Positions 44,657 through 52,586 of a stretch of DNA of 54,417 nt are shown here, one piece after another. The notes under the pieces are model-generated. The model worked only from the letters and a program-made list of their open reading frames with translations, had not been told where the DNA came from and did not search any database. Made by a program: the position numbers and the translations under genes. Position 1 is the stretch's first letter. Each line of letters opens with the position of its first letter. This DNA is from Chloroflexota bacterium. Its GTDB lineage: Bacteria > Chloroflexota > Chloroflexia > Chloroheliales > Chloroheliaceae. The stretch spans positions 1 through 54,417 of the forward strand of contig JAQBPB010000025.1 of NCBI GenBank assembly GCA_028287745.1, in the 5' to 3' direction.

Positions 44657-46111
44657 TTAACCAGCGCTTCCAGTCTGCGGCCCGCCCGGTTCGGTCATCG
44701 CAGCCGGGTCCAGCAGAATATCAAGCTGGTCTTTAGGCAGACCACTGTCCTCGGTAGCGACCTCGCGGATGGTCCGGTTGGTCTTCAGAGCTTTTTTGAC
44801 AATCGCGGCGGTTTTGTCATAACCGATCACCGGGGCCAGCGGTGTCGCCAGCAGCAAGCCCTGTTCGAGCATTTTCATGCCCTGGTCGGTCGCGACAATA
44901 CCATCAACGCATTGGACCGCCAGGTTGCGGCAGGTATTTGCCAGCAGGCGGATTTGCTCCGAAAGGTTATAAGCCGCCACCGGCAGCATGACGTTTAATT
45001 CAAAGTTACCGGACTGCCCGGCAAAGGTAATGGTCGTGTCATAACCAAAGACCTGGGCCGCGACCATCGTGGCCGACTCGGCGACCACCGGGTTAACTTT
45101 ACCCGGCATAATGGACGAACCGGGCTGGATTGCCGGGACGATAATTTCACCAATACCAGCCCGCGGGCCGGAGGCCATCCAGCGGAAGTCGTTGGAAATT
45201 TTCATCAGGCTGACGGCGATTGTCTTCATTACACCGCTCGCGAGGACCGCGCCATCAATAGCATTCTGGGATTGGAAGTGGTTATCGCTTTCCCGGATTT
45301 CCATACCCAGCCAGGTGCTAATTTTTTCTAATACGCGTTTAGCGAATTCCGGGTGCATATTAACCCCGGTCCCGACAGCGGTACCGCCCAGGGCCACTTC
45401 GCTCAACTCGCGTTTGGCATCATTCAGGCGGACCTGGGCGCGTTCGATCTGTCCGGCGTACCCCAGGAATTCCTGGCCCAGGCGAATAGGGGTGGCGTCC
45501 TGCAAGTGGGTGCGGCCGGTTTTGATTACATCCCAGAATTCGGTAGATTTCTTGCGCAGGGATTCTTCCAGCAGTTTTAAGGCAGGCCGGAGTTCCTGTT
45601 CCATCGCAATCAGAGCGCTCAGGTAGAGCGTGGTCGGAATGGTATCGTTGGAAGATTGGCCCATATTGACATGGTCGTTAGGGTGGACCGGGCTTTTGTC
45701 GCCGGGTTTGCCGCCCAATAACTCGTTGGCCCGGCTGGCAATTACTTCGTTGACGTTCATATTGGTCGAAGTGCCGGAGCCGGTCTGGAAAATGTCAATC
45801 GGGAACTGGTCGGCAAACCCGCCATCTTCGATTTCTTTAGCGGCCTGGGCAATCGCTTTATATAGCTTCTCGTCAATCTGGCCCAGGTCAAAGTTTACTT
45901 CGGCGGCAGCCCGTTTAAGCTTGGCATGGGTCTGGACAAACCGGGCGGGCATCGGAATGCCGCTAATCGGAAAGTTCTGGATGGCTCGCATGGTCTGGAC
46001 ACCATAATAAGCTTCAACCGGCACGGCCAGTTCGCCAATACTATCCTTTTCAAGTCGCGTAGCGCCAGGCTGGACGGCATTGTTAGCCTGTTTTTGCTCG
46101 GTATTACTCAT
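44657..46111 (-). CDS. fumC: Fumarate hydratase, class II
   Basis: Iron-independent fumarase of the TCA cycle, interconverting fumarate and malate. The signature loop GSSIMPGKVNP (331-341) holds the catalytic Ser; His202 lies in TGRTHLQDATP. Substrate-binding segments are FQTGSGTSTNMNVNEV (108-123) and HPNDHVNMGQSSND (143-156). The length of 484 is slightly long because of an N-terminal extension of about 17 residues. The related aspartate ammonia-lyase is less likely given the HPNDHVN segment. Heptameric repeats flank the gene on both sides. Confidence 0.93.
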   Translation of the reverse strand: MSNTEQKQANNAVQPGATRLEKDSIGELAVPVEAYYGVQTMRAIQNFPISGIPMPARFVQTHAKLKRAAAEVNFDLGQIDEKLYKAIAQAAKEIEDGGFADQFPIDIFQTGSGTSTNMNVNEVIASRANELLGGKPGDKSPVHPNDHVNMGQSSNDTIPTTLYLSALIAMEQELRPALKLLEESLRKKSTEFWDVIKTGRTHLQDATPIRLGQEFLGYAGQIERAQVRLNDAKRELSEVALGGTAVGTGVNMHPEFAKRVLEKISTWLGMEIRESDNHFQSQNAIDGAVLASGVMKTIAVSLMKISNDFRWMASGPRAGIGEIIVPAIQPGSSIMPGKVNPVVAESATMVAAQVFGYDTTITFAGQSGNFELNVMLPVAAYNLSEQIRLLANTCRNLAVQCVDGIVATDQGMKMLEQGLLLATPLAPVIGYDKTAAIVKKALKTNRTIREVATEDSGLPKDQLDILLDPAAMTEPGGPQTGSAG

Positions 46112-46484
46112 CTAAGAGTTAACCCCCTTTTATTTAGTAGAAAATTGAACGGATTACATGATACGGATTACACAGAACGGGTAACGCAAGATGGTAACTG
46201 GTAAAAATATTTTCTGAATTCTACGGCTGATTTTGTTACCTGGTGGCACGTTCAACGTTTAACGTTTACATTATACGCCCCACGTTACCCGTTCAACGGA
46301 AACCGATTATATCACCTGCATCTATTGTCTGCCAATAAAGTTATATGTATTTACTACATGGCTACTTAGATAAGAATAAACAATACAATTATAGTCAGTG
46401 TTAATTGAAAGAATATCCATTTGAGGAGTATTATTAGTAAGAGCGGGATTATCGCTGATGACTTGAACAGGTAAGCAGGTTTAT
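46112..46484. other. Divergent intergenic region between fumC and an MFS gene
   Basis: The left part contains the heptamer run at 46248-46268 and degenerate units to about 46300. The right part is AT-rich and includes TACAAT near 46384, a possible -10 box of the MFS gene without a clear -35. No gene is seen. Confidence 0.4.
46248..46268. repeat. Heptanucleotide repeat (ACGTTCA, ACGTTTA x2)
   Basis: Three consecutive 7-nt units, ACGTTCA then ACGTTTA twice. Degenerate relatives follow (CACGTTA, CCGTTCA) and also occur at 12907-12953. Confidence 0.8.
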
Positions 46485-47765
46485 TTGATAGAGAGCGCTT
46501 CCGGCAATCGCCGCCAAACTACGAGTATTGTAGTCCTTATTATGACCACCGGCATCATGTGGTTCGGCTTTTTCATGATGATGCCACTACTGGCGGTCCA
46601 CATCACTAACGACCTGGGTCTGGGCGCGACGGTTGCCGGGATTGTCCTGGCGATTCGCCAGTTCATTCAGTTTGGCCTGGGCCTTTTTACGGCCGCTCTT
46701 TCGGATTGGGCCGGTTACCGGTTTATGATGATGGTAGGCATGTTGATCCGGGCCGTCGGTTTCTTCTGGATGGCCTTCGCTACCGATACCCTGACCCTTA
46801 TTCTTTCGGCTTCGGTTTCCGCCATAGGTGGTGCGTTTTTCGACTCCAGCGGGAAAGCGGCCCTTGCCTCGCTCTCAAAAGGGTACAAGCGCGAGACAAT
46901 CTTCTCGCTCAACGCCACAGTCGGTAACCTGGGCATGTCGATTGGCCCGCTGGCCGGAATAGCCCTGTTAAAAGTTAACTTCACGGTGGTCGGGGTGGCT
47001 TCAGCCGCAATGTACATTGTTAACTTCTTAATCCTGTTGATTTTTATCCCGTCAATCGTATCTCCGCCCGGCGATAATACTAAAAGCGGCTTTGGCCTGA
47101 TGTTCAGCAACATCGGAACAGTCTGGCGGGACCGCTCATTTGTCTTTATTACCTTTTTGCTGGTCGGTTATTACTCTATTTACAGCCAGATTAATATTAC
47201 TCTGCCGCTGGTTTCTACTCAGTTAAGCGGCTCGGAAGATGGTATCAGCTGGGTTTACCTGATAAATAGCGGTTTGAGTATTGCCCTGCAATTTATTCTA
47301 ATCCGCTACCTGGCCCGCTTCTTTAAACCGATAACCCTGATTGGTATTGGGTCACTGGTGGCCGGGTTGGGCATGTTCCTGGTCAGTTTCGCGGATAGTT
47401 TTGTCTTTCTGCTGGTCTGTGTGGTGCTGTACGCGCTGGGCCGGTTGGTGGTTGAGCCGATGGTATCGGTGCTGGTTTCAGATTATGCGAGCGATTCGAC
47501 CCTGGCAAGTTATTTTGGTTTTAGTTCGCTTGCGATGGGTTTTGGGGGCGTATTTGGCAGCTTCCTGGGTGGGTTCTTGTACGACCTGGGCCTGGAACAC
47601 AATCTTCCCGGCCTGTGCTGGTGGTTCTTCGGGCTTTTAGGCGCTGCCGTTATGTTGGGTGTTGTGCTCTTTAGAAACCACGAACGGCAGGCGCTACCGG
47701 CCGCTACTGAGAATCTGACAACCAGTGGATTAGGCGTATCCTCCGCCAGCCCTGACCACGACTAA
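46485..47765 (+). CDS. MFS transporter, drug-resistance type (12 helices)
   Basis: A 426-residue polytopic protein with motif A after the second helix (ALSDWAGYRFMMMVGMLIRA) and a central loop near residue 195. The fold resembles MdtH/YdeE-like exporters; the substrate is unknown. The frame starts at a TTG with a weak CAGG upstream. The first helix starts soon after (SIVVLIMTTGIMWFGFFMMM), so the start cannot be far off. It is divergent from fumC and ends at a terminator. Confidence 0.87.
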   Translation: MIESASGNRRQTTSIVVLIMTTGIMWFGFFMMMPLLAVHITNDLGLGATVAGIVLAIRQFIQFGLGLFTAALSDWAGYRFMMMVGMLIRAVGFFWMAFATDTLTLILSASVSAIGGAFFDSSGKAALASLSKGYKRETIFSLNATVGNLGMSIGPLAGIALLKVNFTVVGVASAAMYIVNFLILLIFIPSIVSPPGDNTKSGFGLMFSNIGTVWRDRSFVFITFLLVGYYSIYSQINITLPLVSTQLSGSEDGISWVYLINSGLSIALQFILIRYLARFFKPITLIGIGSLVAGLGMFLVSFADSFVFLLVCVVLYALGRLVVEPMVSVLVSDYASDSTLASYFGFSSLAMGFGGVFGSFLGGFLYDLGLEHNLPGLCWWFFGLLGAAVMLGVVLFRNHERQALPAATENLTTSGLGVSSASPDHD

Positions 47766-47900
47766 GCTCATGAAAAGTTACACCGCTCTTTTGGCTTAGT
47801 TTTTTATAATTAAACACCTCTTTGACAATTAAACTCCAATAGAAAAATTCTAACTATTTTTATTATATTCAAAAATATTTCAATTCCAGCCTGGAGTTAA

Positions 47901-47927
47901 AGCCTGGTCAGGCATTTTGATCAGGCT
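47901..47927 (+). terminator. Terminator of the MFS gene
   Basis: AGCCTGGTCA (47901-47910) pairs with TGATCAGGCT (47918-47927) with one G-U pair and is followed by CTTTCTGCTTATTTT. Confidence 0.7.
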
Positions 47928-48271
47928 CTTTCTGCTTATTTTACAGGGTTTGTTAGAATTATCTTCTACAAACTTAATACAAAATATACTCTATCATTTA
48001 ATAATTTATAAGGAAATTCATTACAAAAAATAGAAAATATATCATAAGTGAGGCTAAAACCCGGTATATACCCTGTTAATTCGGGTTAAATCCTGACATT
48101 TTGAAAATAAAGCCTTTAGATATAAAAAAAATCTAATCTACCTATTACCACTTAATGTTCGTGGATGCTTCTGGCACATAGTTTGCTTTATATAAAATAT
48201 CTAGCGATAGTGGTTCTATCACAAGAACCCATCGAGAGAAGACTGGTAGTAAGGTTACAGAGGAAATAGAT
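47928..48271. other. AT-rich leader region of the small-peptide locus
   Basis: No gene is seen. Near its right end are two overlapping short hairpins, GATAG/CTATC (48206-48220) and GGTTCT/AGAACC (48212-48229). They cannot form together and so might switch. TATAAA at 48191 could be a -10 box, but no good -35 is visible. Confidence 0.4.
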
Positions 48272-48499
48272 ATGGAAAGTCCTTCAAAAAATGATATTAA
48301 CAACCTCAAACAATACTTTAAGAAAGTAAAGCAAGAGGTAGCGGCTAAAGTTGCCAAATCCGGCAAAGGCCGGGCCCACGATATTAACATAGAAGGCCGG
48401 ACCAATCTTCATTTTTCTACTAAAATAGGCCAGCCGGGGGGAACTACGCATAGTAGTTCAATCCAGAATACACGAATTAATCAGGATAATTCTTTATAA
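48272..48499 (+). CDS. Orphan small basic protein at the head of the peptide locus (75 aa)
   Basis: The first 35 residues are a Lys-rich helix (NLKQYFKKVKQEVAAKVAKS). The rest is polar and strand-like (DINIEGRTNLHF, then Ser/Thr/Gln/Asn-rich) with no cysteine, signal peptide or membrane helix. GAGG lies eight bases before the ATG. I do not recognise a family. It sits 60 bp before the first LPDRE peptide gene on the same strand, so it may belong to that system, but it lacks the ELPDRE motif. Confidence 0.65.
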   Translation: MESPSKNDINNLKQYFKKVKQEVAAKVAKSGKGRAHDINIEGRTNLHFSTKIGQPGGTTHSSSIQNTRINQDNSL

Positions 48500-48559
48500 A
48501 GATTTGGTGCTGAACGGTTCGCAATGGCTTATGACAAAAGAAAGGACAGGTTAATTTGT

Positions 48560-48775
48560 ATGACTCCTGAAGAAAAGGACCAGCAAAACGACCTCAGTAA
48601 TGAAGAACTCGAAGCTCAGGATGCCTCTGAGCTGCCTGACCGTGAAAACATGTCTTTGATCAACGCTAATATTGCTATTCCGGTTAACGCGGCTGTGGCA
48701 GCCAACGTACTATCTGACGGTGCCACCGCATATGCGGATGCGGCTCAAACCACCCCGATTACACAGGGTAACTAA
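48560..48775 (+). CDS. LPDRE small peptide 1 (71 aa), putative precursor peptide
   Basis: Starting at the ATG at 48560, the protein has an acidic N-terminal half with DLSNEELEAQDASELPDREN and MSLI, then an Asn/Ala/Val-rich C-terminal half (NANIAIPVNAAVAANVLSDG) ending in PITQGN. An in-frame ATG at 48524 lacks an SD. At 48560 the upstream GAAAGGA matches the SD found before all five paralogues, though spaced further. There is no Cys and no membrane helix. By analogy with RiPP precursors the first half would be a leader and the second a core; this is inferred. Confidence 0.8.
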   Translation: MTPEEKDQQNDLSNEELEAQDASELPDRENMSLINANIAIPVNAAVAANVLSDGATAYADAAQTTPITQGN

Positions 48776-48786
48776 GAGTATCAGGT

Positions 48787-48816
48787 TTGATGCCAGACCG
48801 GTTCATAGGCTATAAA
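48787..48816 (+). promoter_or_regulatory. Possible internal promoter before peptide gene 2
   Basis: TTGATG (48787-48792) and TATAAA (48811-48816) are 18 bp apart, about 60 bp upstream of peptide gene 2. A short AGGCTA/TAGCCT hairpin (48807-48831) overlaps it. Confidence 0.35.
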
Positions 48817-48877
48817 ATGGTTTTTTAGCCTTAGATGCGGGTGGGAAAAGTTGATATGTTAGAAAGGAGATTTTGCG

Positions 48878-49096
48878 ATGTCTGAGGAAAATAGAGATTT
48901 GCAGGACCAGGAACTTAGTGCCGAGGAACTGGAAAACCAGGATGCCTCTGAATTGCCTGATCGCGAGAACATGTCTCTAATCAACGCCAATCTTGCTGCG
49001 CCAATCAACGCCGCTGTAGCTGCCAACGTGTTGTCGGATAACTCAATTGCTTATGCCAATGCGGAACAGACAGCTCCCATCGTTCAGGGAAACTAA
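48878..49096 (+). CDS. LPDRE small peptide 2 (72 aa), putative precursor peptide
   Basis: Paralogue with DQELSAEELENQDASELPDR, ENMSLINANLAAPINAAVAA, NVLSDNSIAYANAEQTAPIV and QGN end to end. GAAAGGAG lies about eight bases before the ATG. Compared with peptide 1, the central ASELPDRENMSLINAN is identical while the N-terminal ten residues and the spacer DNA differ. This indicates an old duplication with selection on the middle and C-terminal parts. Confidence 0.85.
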   Translation: MSEENRDLQDQELSAEELENQDASELPDRENMSLINANLAAPINAAVAANVLSDNSIAYANAEQTAPIVQGN

Positions 49097-49169
49097 CTTT
49101 TGGCCCTTTAACTCGGTTACGCTGAAAGTAGGCGAGGACCTGTTATAGGTCAGAAAGGAATTCAAAAGA

Positions 49170-49373
49170 ATGGATAAGCAAGTTGAAGGCGACAAAGCCC
49201 AGGACCCCAGGGAATTAAGCGCGGCTGACCTTGAAGCGGAGGAAGTGGCCGAATTGCCCGATAGAGAGGCACTTTCACTTATTTCGCCGGACGGCTTTAG
49301 CTCGATTCCTGCCATTGGCCCCGCTCCGCCGGAATTTGACACCCTTCAACCGGTGCCAGCGGATAGGATATAG
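49170..49373 (+). CDS. LPDRE small peptide 3 (67 aa), same leader with a different C-terminal half
   Basis: The N-terminal half is clearly homologous to its neighbours (RELSAADLEAEEVAELPDRE, then ALSLI). After SLI the sequence is unrelated: SPDGFSSIPAIGPAPPEFDT then LQPVPADRI, which is Pro-rich instead of Asn/Ala/Val-rich. The SD GAAAGGA is conserved. A shared front half on an unrelated back half supports a leader/core organisation and suggests that a common machinery recognises the ELPDRE region. Confidence 0.83.
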   Translation: MDKQVEGDKAQDPRELSAADLEAEEVAELPDREALSLISPDGFSSIPAIGPAPPEFDTLQPVPADRI

Positions 49374-49467
49374 AAGGTTGATCTGGGAACAAATTTACTT
49401 TTAGTTAAAGGCTGGTAAGCTTCTCCCATTTAAGTTGAAGTTTACAACCTTGGAAAGGAAGTTAAAA

Positions 49468-49680
49468 ATGTCACCGGACAATAATAGAGATCAGGAACTC
49501 AGTCAAGAAGAATTGGATGACCAGCAAGTGGCCGAGTTGCCTGACCGCGAAAACATGTCTTTGATCAACGCCAATGTGGCGGCACCTGTAAATGCCGCCG
49601 TGGCCTTGAATGTTCTTTCGGATAACTCGGTTGCATATGCGAATGCAACCCAGAATGCCCCGATTACGCAGACCAACTAA
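49468..49680 (+). CDS. LPDRE small peptide 4 (70 aa), putative precursor peptide
   Basis: The ATG at 49468 follows GGAAAGGAAG; a longer in-frame ATG at 49435 would include this SD and is rejected. The protein carries ELSQEELDDQQVAELPDREN, MSLINANVAAPVNAAVALNV and LSDNSVAYANATQNAPITQT then N. The C-terminal half is almost the same as in peptide 5. Many third-codon positions differ between the two, so the conservation is at protein level. Confidence 0.85.
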   Translation: MSPDNNRDQELSQEELDDQQVAELPDRENMSLINANVAAPVNAAVALNVLSDNSVAYANATQNAPITQTN

Positions 49681-49692
49681 ACCGGGTAAGGT

Positions 49693-49726
49693 GTCAGGCG
49701 GCAGATAGGTTAAACTGCCGCCTGAC
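49693..49726 (+). other. Strong intercistronic hairpin after peptide gene 4
   Basis: GTCAGGCGGCAG (49693-49704) and CTGCCGCCTGAC (49715-49726) form a perfect 12-bp GC-rich stem with a 10-nt loop. No T-run follows. It probably stabilises the upstream mRNA or separates it from the downstream part. Confidence 0.8.
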
Positions 49727-49854
49727 TGGCAGAACTCCAGTCTTTAAACTTTAATTCGTACTTCACCTGACCTGACTACATTGAGGCCAGGATGTATTAA
49801 GCCTTGAAATTTTCAGGCTCCAGGGTGAAAGTCGTTCAAAGAAAGGGGAAACAT

Positions 49855-50073
49855 ATGTCCAGGGAAAATCAAGATTTAGAACCAGAAGCTTTAAGCGCGG
49901 AAGAACTCGAGAATCAAGAGGCTTCGGAATTGCCTGACCGCGAGAACATGTCTTTGATCAACGCGAACGTAGCGGCCCCGGTAAATGTGGCGGCGGCCTT
50001 AAATGTTCTTTCGGATAACTCGGTCGCTTACGCGAACGCCGAACAGACTGCCCCGATCACTCAGACAAACTAG
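49855..50073 (+). CDS. LPDRE small peptide 5 (72 aa), putative precursor peptide
   Basis: The ATG at 49855 follows AAAGAAAGGGG. An in-frame ATG 17 codons upstream lies before that SD and is rejected. The sequence contains EALSAEELENQEASELPDRE, NMSLINANVAAPVNVAAALN and VLSDNSVAYANAEQTAPITQ then TN. It is the last peptide gene before the attenuator-like hairpin and the M50 protease gene. Confidence 0.85.
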   Translation: MSRENQDLEPEALSAEELENQEASELPDRENMSLINANVAAPVNVAAALNVLSDNSVAYANAEQTAPITQTN

Positions 50074-50130
50074 CTGTTGTTATAGTTCTACACAATATAA
50101 ATCAGGGTGCTCTTTCAGGCACCTGCTGGT

Positions 50131-50169
50131 AAGAAGGGCCGTTAGCACCAAAATTTAACGGTCCTTCTT
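50131..50169 (+). terminator. Terminator/attenuator between peptide genes and protease gene
   Basis: AAGAAGGGCCGTTA (50131-50144) pairs with TAACGGTCCTTCTT (50156-50169) over 14 bp with one G-U pair and is followed by TGTTG. If partly leaky, it would give much more peptide mRNA than protease mRNA from one promoter. This is a common arrangement in precursor-peptide operons. Confidence 0.75.
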
Positions 50170-50202
50170 TGTTGAATAGCGATAACACAGGAGCGTTTTG
50201 AT

Positions 50203-52461
50203 ATGGACCTGTTAGAACCGCAACACCAGTCTAATACTAATCCTGAAAAGCCTGGCCCTGGTAACAAGCAACCTTCGCCACCTGACTTGGCTTCTCAACC
50301 CCGGATGGGTACTTCAAACCTGGATAAAGGCCGGAATGACCGGGTAACAACCGGACCGGCAACTTCCCCTGCTCCGGTGGGTCAACCGGCGGAGAATAAG
50401 GCCGCTACTAATACCGGCTCTAATCCACCTGGCCCCCAGCCTGGCCCGGCTGGCAACACCCAGGAAAAACAGGTAAAAATACAGGTAGCCGAGCGGCCCC
50501 AACTTGCCCCCAATGTGGAACTTAGTGGGGAAATGCAGGAAAGCGGGTTTGAGGAAAAGCAGTGGTTGGTACTGCGCGACAGCAAGTTTATCCAGGTTAC
50601 CGAATTACTCTATAAAGTTGCCGAACAGGCGAACGGCCAGCAAACTCTGGAAGAAATGGCCGCAAAGGTTTCAGAGAATTACAGCAAAAAAGTAAGCGCC
50701 GATAATGTCCGGCAGTTATTAGAGAAAAAATTAATTCCAATGGGCCTGGTAACCCAGGCTGATGGAACGGTGTATGGCGCGGAAGGCGGCGAAAATGGCC
50801 GGGGACATACTCACGGGCGGACCGCCGGGCAGGCTTCACCGCTGCAGATTAATTTGAAGATGGCTAAAATTCCGCCAAAGTATATTGACCCTGGGACCAC
50901 CGTCTTTCAACATCTCTACCATGCCTATGTCATTATCCCGGTTATGATCCTGGCAATTCTGGCCCACATATGGCTTTTCTTTGTCCATGGTGTGGCCCAT
51001 GCCACCTCGGATTTACTCTATAATCCCGGCCTGTTGCTAGGGTTGATCGCTTTGATTATCGTTTCCGCCGCCTTTCACGAGTTTGGGCACGCCGCCGCTC
51101 TCAAGTTTGCCGGTGGTAAAGTGCGCGGTATGGGCGTCGGCCTATATATCATCTACCCGGCTTTTTATACCGATGTAACCGAAAACTACCGGCTGAAACG
51201 CTGGGCAAGAGTGCGTACAGACCTGGGCGGTTTCTATTTCAACCTTATCATCATGCTGGTCATAATGGGGATTTATGTCCTGACCGGCTGGGAATTTCTG
51301 CTGGGCGCGATTGTGTTGATGGACCTGGAGATTTTCCACCAGCTCCTGCCTTTTGTCCGGCTGGACGGTTACTGGGCACTGGCGGATATTACCGGTATGC
51401 CCGACTTTTTCTCGCAAATCGGCCCTTTCCTACGCACGGTGCTGCCTTTGCCATTCTGGAAAGGCCGCAAGTTACCTGATTTAAAAACCTGGGTAAAGAT
51501 TGTTTTCGCCCTTTACATTCTGGTTACGATACCACTGTTGTTTTTCTTAATTTTTATGATAATAACCGGCCTCCCGCGCATCCTGGCTACCGCCTGGGAC
51601 TCGTTGAGTAAACAGGCCGAAATCTTTGGGAACGCTTTGGGACAGAGCGACTTTATGACAATGCTGGGTTCGGGCGGTCAGATTCTTCTGCTGGCTATTC
51701 CAACCGGTGGTACTCTGTTTGTAATTTTTACCCTGGGCCGCACTCTATTCCGGTTCCTGTGGAACTGGAGCAAACCTACTCTGAAACGGCGAGTGGCCGG
51801 TTCCCTGATGGGGCTTGGTATTGTTGGTTTACTGGCTTTCATGTGGACTCCTCAACTTCCGTTTTCCGCGCATGATACGCCAGGCCCGCTTTATAGAACG
51901 GCCCGGCAGAACTTTGTACCAATTAAACCGACCGACCGGGGCCTTATCTATGAAGCGATTCCTTTCATGGCGGCTTCCCCGGCCACCCCAGCCGTTGTAC
52001 CGGCTACCATGACTCCGAGTGCCAGTGTTTCCCCAGCGGCTACCAGCGTAACGCCGGTTTCAGGTACACCCGGTTTGACGGCTACGGCCATTGCCGGAAC
52101 GCCGACCGTTTCCGGGACTACCAAACCGGCAGTAACCGCAACTCCGGCCGGAACGCCGACAGTAGCTGCTACGGCTACGGTGGCCCCAACCGCCACGCCG
52201 GTTCCGGTAAATAACGGCGGTTCATCTACCGGGCCTGCCCCGGCACCCGCCCCGGCGCCAACAGCCGCCCCGGTGCCAACAGCCACCCCGGTGCCACCAG
52301 CGTCTACTCCTACGCCAGCGCCACCACCACCTACGGTCACGGCAACCCCTGCGCCTACGGCAACCGCTACGCCTTCCGGAGTGGTTACAACTCCGGCAAC
52401 GGCGGCAGTTCTTTCGGCTGGCACTCCGGTAGTTAGTGTTACCCCAACCCCGACTCCCTAA
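50203..52461 (+). CDS. PqqD-like domain / M50 membrane zinc metalloprotease fusion (752 aa)
   Basis: Residues 1-95 are a Pro/Asn-rich cytoplasmic stretch. Residues about 97-187 form a PqqD-like winged-helix unit (RPQLAPNVEL, FIQVTELLYKVAEQANGQQT, VRQLLEKKLIPMGLV), the kind that binds leader peptides in RiPP pathways. From about 240 a polytopic M50 protease follows, with HEFGH (His292, Glu293, His296) and the third zinc ligand probably Asp388 in VRLDGYWALAD. About six helices are predicted. From about 600 a Thr/Pro/Ala-rich tail of 150 residues ends the protein, probably outside the cell. It most likely binds the ELPDRE peptides and cleaves or exports them. GGAG precedes the ATG. Confidence 0.85.
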   Translation: MDLLEPQHQSNTNPEKPGPGNKQPSPPDLASQPRMGTSNLDKGRNDRVTTGPATSPAPVGQPAENKAATNTGSNPPGPQPGPAGNTQEKQVKIQVAERPQLAPNVELSGEMQESGFEEKQWLVLRDSKFIQVTELLYKVAEQANGQQTLEEMAAKVSENYSKKVSADNVRQLLEKKLIPMGLVTQADGTVYGAEGGENGRGHTHGRTAGQASPLQINLKMAKIPPKYIDPGTTVFQHLYHAYVIIPVMILAILAHIWLFFVHGVAHATSDLLYNPGLLLGLIALIIVSAAFHEFGHAAALKFAGGKVRGMGVGLYIIYPAFYTDVTENYRLKRWARVRTDLGGFYFNLIIMLVIMGIYVLTGWEFLLGAIVLMDLEIFHQLLPFVRLDGYWALADITGMPDFFSQIGPFLRTVLPLPFWKGRKLPDLKTWVKIVFALYILVTIPLLFFLIFMIITGLPRILATAWDSLSKQAEIFGNALGQSDFMTMLGSGGQILLLAIPTGGTLFVIFTLGRTLFRFLWNWSKPTLKRRVAGSLMGLGIVGLLAFMWTPQLPFSAHDTPGPLYRTARQNFVPIKPTDRGLIYEAIPFMAASPATPAVVPATMTPSASVSPAATSVTPVSGTPGLTATAIAGTPTVSGTTKPAVTATPAGTPTVAATATVAPTATPVPVNNGGSSTGPAPAPAPAPTAAPVPTATPVPPASTPTPAPPPPTVTATPAPTATATPSGVVTTPATAAVLSAGTPVVSVTPTPTP

Positions 52462-52489
52462 AGGGCCGGGAAGGGCTTTTTGACCTGGA

Positions 52490-52540
52490 AAGGGTTTTTG
52501 CCGCCGCTACATCCCATCCTATTAAGCGGCAAAAACCCTT
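52490..52540 (+). other. Perfect 15-bp inverted repeat between protease and lipoprotein genes
   Basis: AAGGGTTTTTGCCGC (52490-52504) and GCGGCAAAAACCCTT (52526-52540) pair perfectly around a 21-nt loop. Neither arm is followed by a T-run on the plus strand, so it may be a Rho-linked or processing structure rather than a classic terminator. Confidence 0.8.
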
Positions 52541-52586
52541 ATCCGCCAACAGGTTTCTAAAGTTTAGTAGTAAGAGGGATGGTAAA

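Noticed and set aside
48145..48405. 86-codon minus-strand ORF overlapping the first small gene of the peptide locus
   Set aside because: The plus-strand frame has a good SD and fits the gene row; the minus frame has neither.
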